The notes under the pieces were generated by a model. It ran no database searches. It saw only the letters and a list, made by a program, of their open reading frames with translations, and was not told where the DNA came from. A stretch of 7,203 nt of DNA from Limisphaerales bacterium (lineage in GTDB: Bacteria; Verrucomicrobiota; Verrucomicrobiia; Limisphaerales; UBA8199). Location of the stretch: the NCBI GenBank assembly GCA_025356925.1, contig JANXQE010000408.1, forward strand, positions 1 through 7,203, read 5' to 3'. This document shows, piece after piece, positions 6,095 to 7,203 of this stretch (positions are counted from its first letter, which is position 1; each line of letters starts with the position of its first letter). Position numbers and translations under genes: made by a program.

Positions 6095-6664
6095 ATGGAT
6101 CAAGGGCCAGAGCAAGTGACCCACATCCTCGAAGCGGCTGGCGCCGGGGATGCTCAAGCCGCTGAAAAGCTGCTGCCGCTTGTATACAACGAACTGCGCA
6201 AGCTTGCCGCGCACAAGATGGCCACCGAAAGGCCAGGCCAAACCTTGCAACCGACGGCGCTGGTGCATGAGGCGTGGTTGCGTCTCACCGGCGGGGCAAA
6301 TCAGGAGTGGAATGGCCGCGGCCATTTCTTCGCCGCAGCAGCCGAGGCGATGCGGCGCATTCTGGTGGAAAACGCCCGGCGCAAGCGGCGCGTCAAACAC
6401 GGCGGCGAATTGCAGCGCGTTGACATGATTACTCTCGACGTTGCGATCTTGAGCGACGAGGGGCATTTGCTGGCGGTGGACGAGGCGTTGGAGAAACTGG
6501 CGGCGCGTGATCCGCTGGGCGCGCAACTGATCAAGCTGCGTTTCTTTGCCGGTCTGCCGAATGTCGAGGCGGCGCGGCTGTTGGAAATTCCCGAACGCAC
6601 GGCCAAGCGAACCTGGGCCTACGCCCGCGCCTGGCTCTATGAGGAATTGAAGAAAACTCTCTGA
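6095..6664 (+). CDS. ECF-like RNA polymerase sigma factor (sigma-70 ECF subfamily paired with kinases)
   Basis: 189 residues, the usual size for this family. It would bind core RNA polymerase and direct it to a special promoter set. Region 2 spans about residues 19-97 and shows LVHEAWLRL (56-64) and the HFFAAAAEAMRRILVENARR stretch (77-96), a hallmark of the ECF-like group common in Planctomycetota and Verrucomicrobiota. Region 4 spans about 126-186, with a helix-turn-helix PNVEAARLLEIPERTAKRTW (155-174) followed by the AYARAWLYEEL tail. The ATG at 6095 has only a weak GGGGAA site about 9 bases upstream. No anti-sigma factor gene is seen; instead a protein kinase follows after 40 bases in the same direction, the common arrangement for this group, suggesting control by phosphorylation (family knowledge plus inference). 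A minus-strand frame covering this gene (6733-6026) is its antisense shadow. Confidence 0.94.
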   Translation: MDQGPEQVTHILEAAGAGDAQAAEKLLPLVYNELRKLAAHKMATERPGQTLQPTALVHEAWLRLTGGANQEWNGRGHFFAAAAEAMRRILVENARRKRRVKHGGELQRVDMITLDVAILSDEGHLLAVDEALEKLAARDPLGAQLIKLRFFAGLPNVEAARLLEIPERTAKRTWAYARAWLYEELKKTL

Positions 6665-6667
6665 CGT

Positions 6668-6680
6668 TTTTGGCCCAAAA
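6668..6680. repeat. 13-base palindrome between sigma factor and kinase genes
   Basis: TTTTGG-C-CCAAAA lies three bases after the sigma factor stop, inside the 40-bp gap before the kinase. The single central base makes it a poor RNA hairpin, so if meaningful it would be a DNA-binding site. It is short and may be chance. Confidence 0.25.
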
Positions 6681-6704
6681 CCGTCCGGCGCGTCGCACTG
6701 TTGG

Positions 6705-7203
6705 ATGACAGAAACTATTGGCATCATGGCCATCGCGGATCAATCCAATCGCGAAAAGGAAGTCTTCGAGCAGGCGCTGGACATCACGCCCACCGAAGAA
6801 CGGCTTCGCTTTCTGACGAGCGCGTGTGGCAAAGACGCTGCCCTGCTGGCGAGAGTCCAAGCCCTGCTCCGTGCGGACGAATCTGGCGAGAGCTTTCTGC
6901 CCGAACAGCCCAAGGTCACTGTCGTTCCTATCACCGAAAAACCCGGCGACCGCATTGGTCGCTACAAACTCCTTCAACAGATCGGCGAAGGCGGTTGCGG
7001 GGTGGTCTATATGGCCGAGCAGACCGAGCCCGTCCGCCGCCGAGTCGCGCTCAAGGTGATCAAGCTGGGCATGGACACCAAGACCGTCGTTGCCCGTTTC
7101 GAAGCGGAGCGCCAGGCGCTGGCGATGATGGATCATCCTAACATCGCCAAAGTCCTGGACGCGGGAACGACTGAGCTTGGCCGACCTTATTTCGTGATGG
7201 AAT
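6705..7203 (+). CDS. Hanks-type Ser/Thr protein kinase, N-terminal part (cut by window end)
   Basis: 166 codons are open from the ATG at 6705 to the right edge. Residues ~15-65 form the short helical leader often found in Verrucomicrobiota/Planctomycetota kinases (EKEVFEQALDITPTEERLRF, then ALLARVQALLRADE). The kinase domain begins about residue 86 (GRYKLLQQIGEGG): glycine-rich loop IGEGGCGVVY (93-102), ATP-binding Lys117 in VALKVIK, probable helix-C Glu135 in RFEAERQAL, then MMDHPNIAKVLDAG and the hinge-side PYFVME. The catalytic HRD loop and DFG lie beyond the window, so activity and any C-terminal TPR, WD40 or membrane parts cannot be judged. An alternative ATG at 6726 would remove seven residues; neither start has a clear ribosome site. 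It follows the sigma gene by 40 bp and is probably cotranscribed. Confidence 0.92.
   Translation, partial: MTETIGIMAIADQSNREKEVFEQALDITPTEERLRFLTSACGKDAALLARVQALLRADESGESFLPEQPKVTVVPITEKPGDRIGRYKLLQQIGEGGCGVVYMAEQTEPVRRRVALKVIKLGMDTKTVVARFEAERQALAMMDHPNIAKVLDAGTTELGRPYFVME

Noticed and set aside
6026..6733. Minus-strand frame of 235 codons
   Set aside because: Antisense to the sigma factor gene, whose region 2 and 4 motifs are unmistakable.
6531..7136. Minus-strand frame of 201 codons
   Set aside because: Antisense to the end of the sigma factor gene and to the kinase start with its glycine-rich loop and VALK motif.

Overview
The window looks like chromosomal DNA of a Verrucomicrobiota bacterium, probably near Pedosphaera/Limisphaerales. 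This is inferred from protein style only: GC-rich codon use, a very large secreted beta-helix protein with HYR and Ig-like modules ending in a 'TSTNLSDW...RFYR' module, an Ala/Pro-repeat secreted protein, and an ECF-like sigma factor followed at once by a Hanks-type protein kinase. No rRNA, tRNA, CRISPR array, transposase or integrase is visible.

Layout. Positions 1-5098 carry three tightly packed minus-strand genes, transcribed right to left: (i) a 1001-residue secreted beta-helix/HYR/Ig-like protein (5098 to 2093); (ii) three bases later, a WecA/MraY-family polyprenyl-phosphate sugar-1-phosphate transferase with an unusual ~200-residue soluble C-terminal extension (2089 to 476); (iii) overlapping its stop by ATGA, an Ala/Pro-repeat protein with a putative signal sequence that runs off the left edge (479 to 1). 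A strong sigma70-like promoter (TTGACA, 17-bp spacer, CATAAA) sits about 55-90 bases before the first gene.

Positions 5099-6094 form a ~1 kb divergent intergenic region. It holds that promoter, a decayed copy of a 'CIGQVP' extracellular module also present inside the large gene, two small perfect palindromes, a 10-bp tandem repeat, a 47-codon open stretch of unclear status, and a candidate promoter plus inverted repeat ahead of the rightward genes.

Positions 6095-7203 run rightward: a complete 189-residue ECF-like sigma factor, a 40-bp gap, and the N-terminal 166 codons of a Ser/Thr protein kinase cut by the right edge. This sigma-kinase pairing is common in Verrucomicrobiota and Planctomycetota and suggests a signalling unit.

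How the genes may work together (inference): the left operon combines a lipid-linked-glycan initiating enzyme with two exported proteins, which fits cell-surface or envelope glycan functions. The right unit is regulatory, and nothing in the sequence ties it to the left operon beyond adjacency. No clearly novel defence or mobile system is visible; the most unusual items are the extended transferase, the Ala-repeat partner, and the relic module and repeats in the intergenic region.
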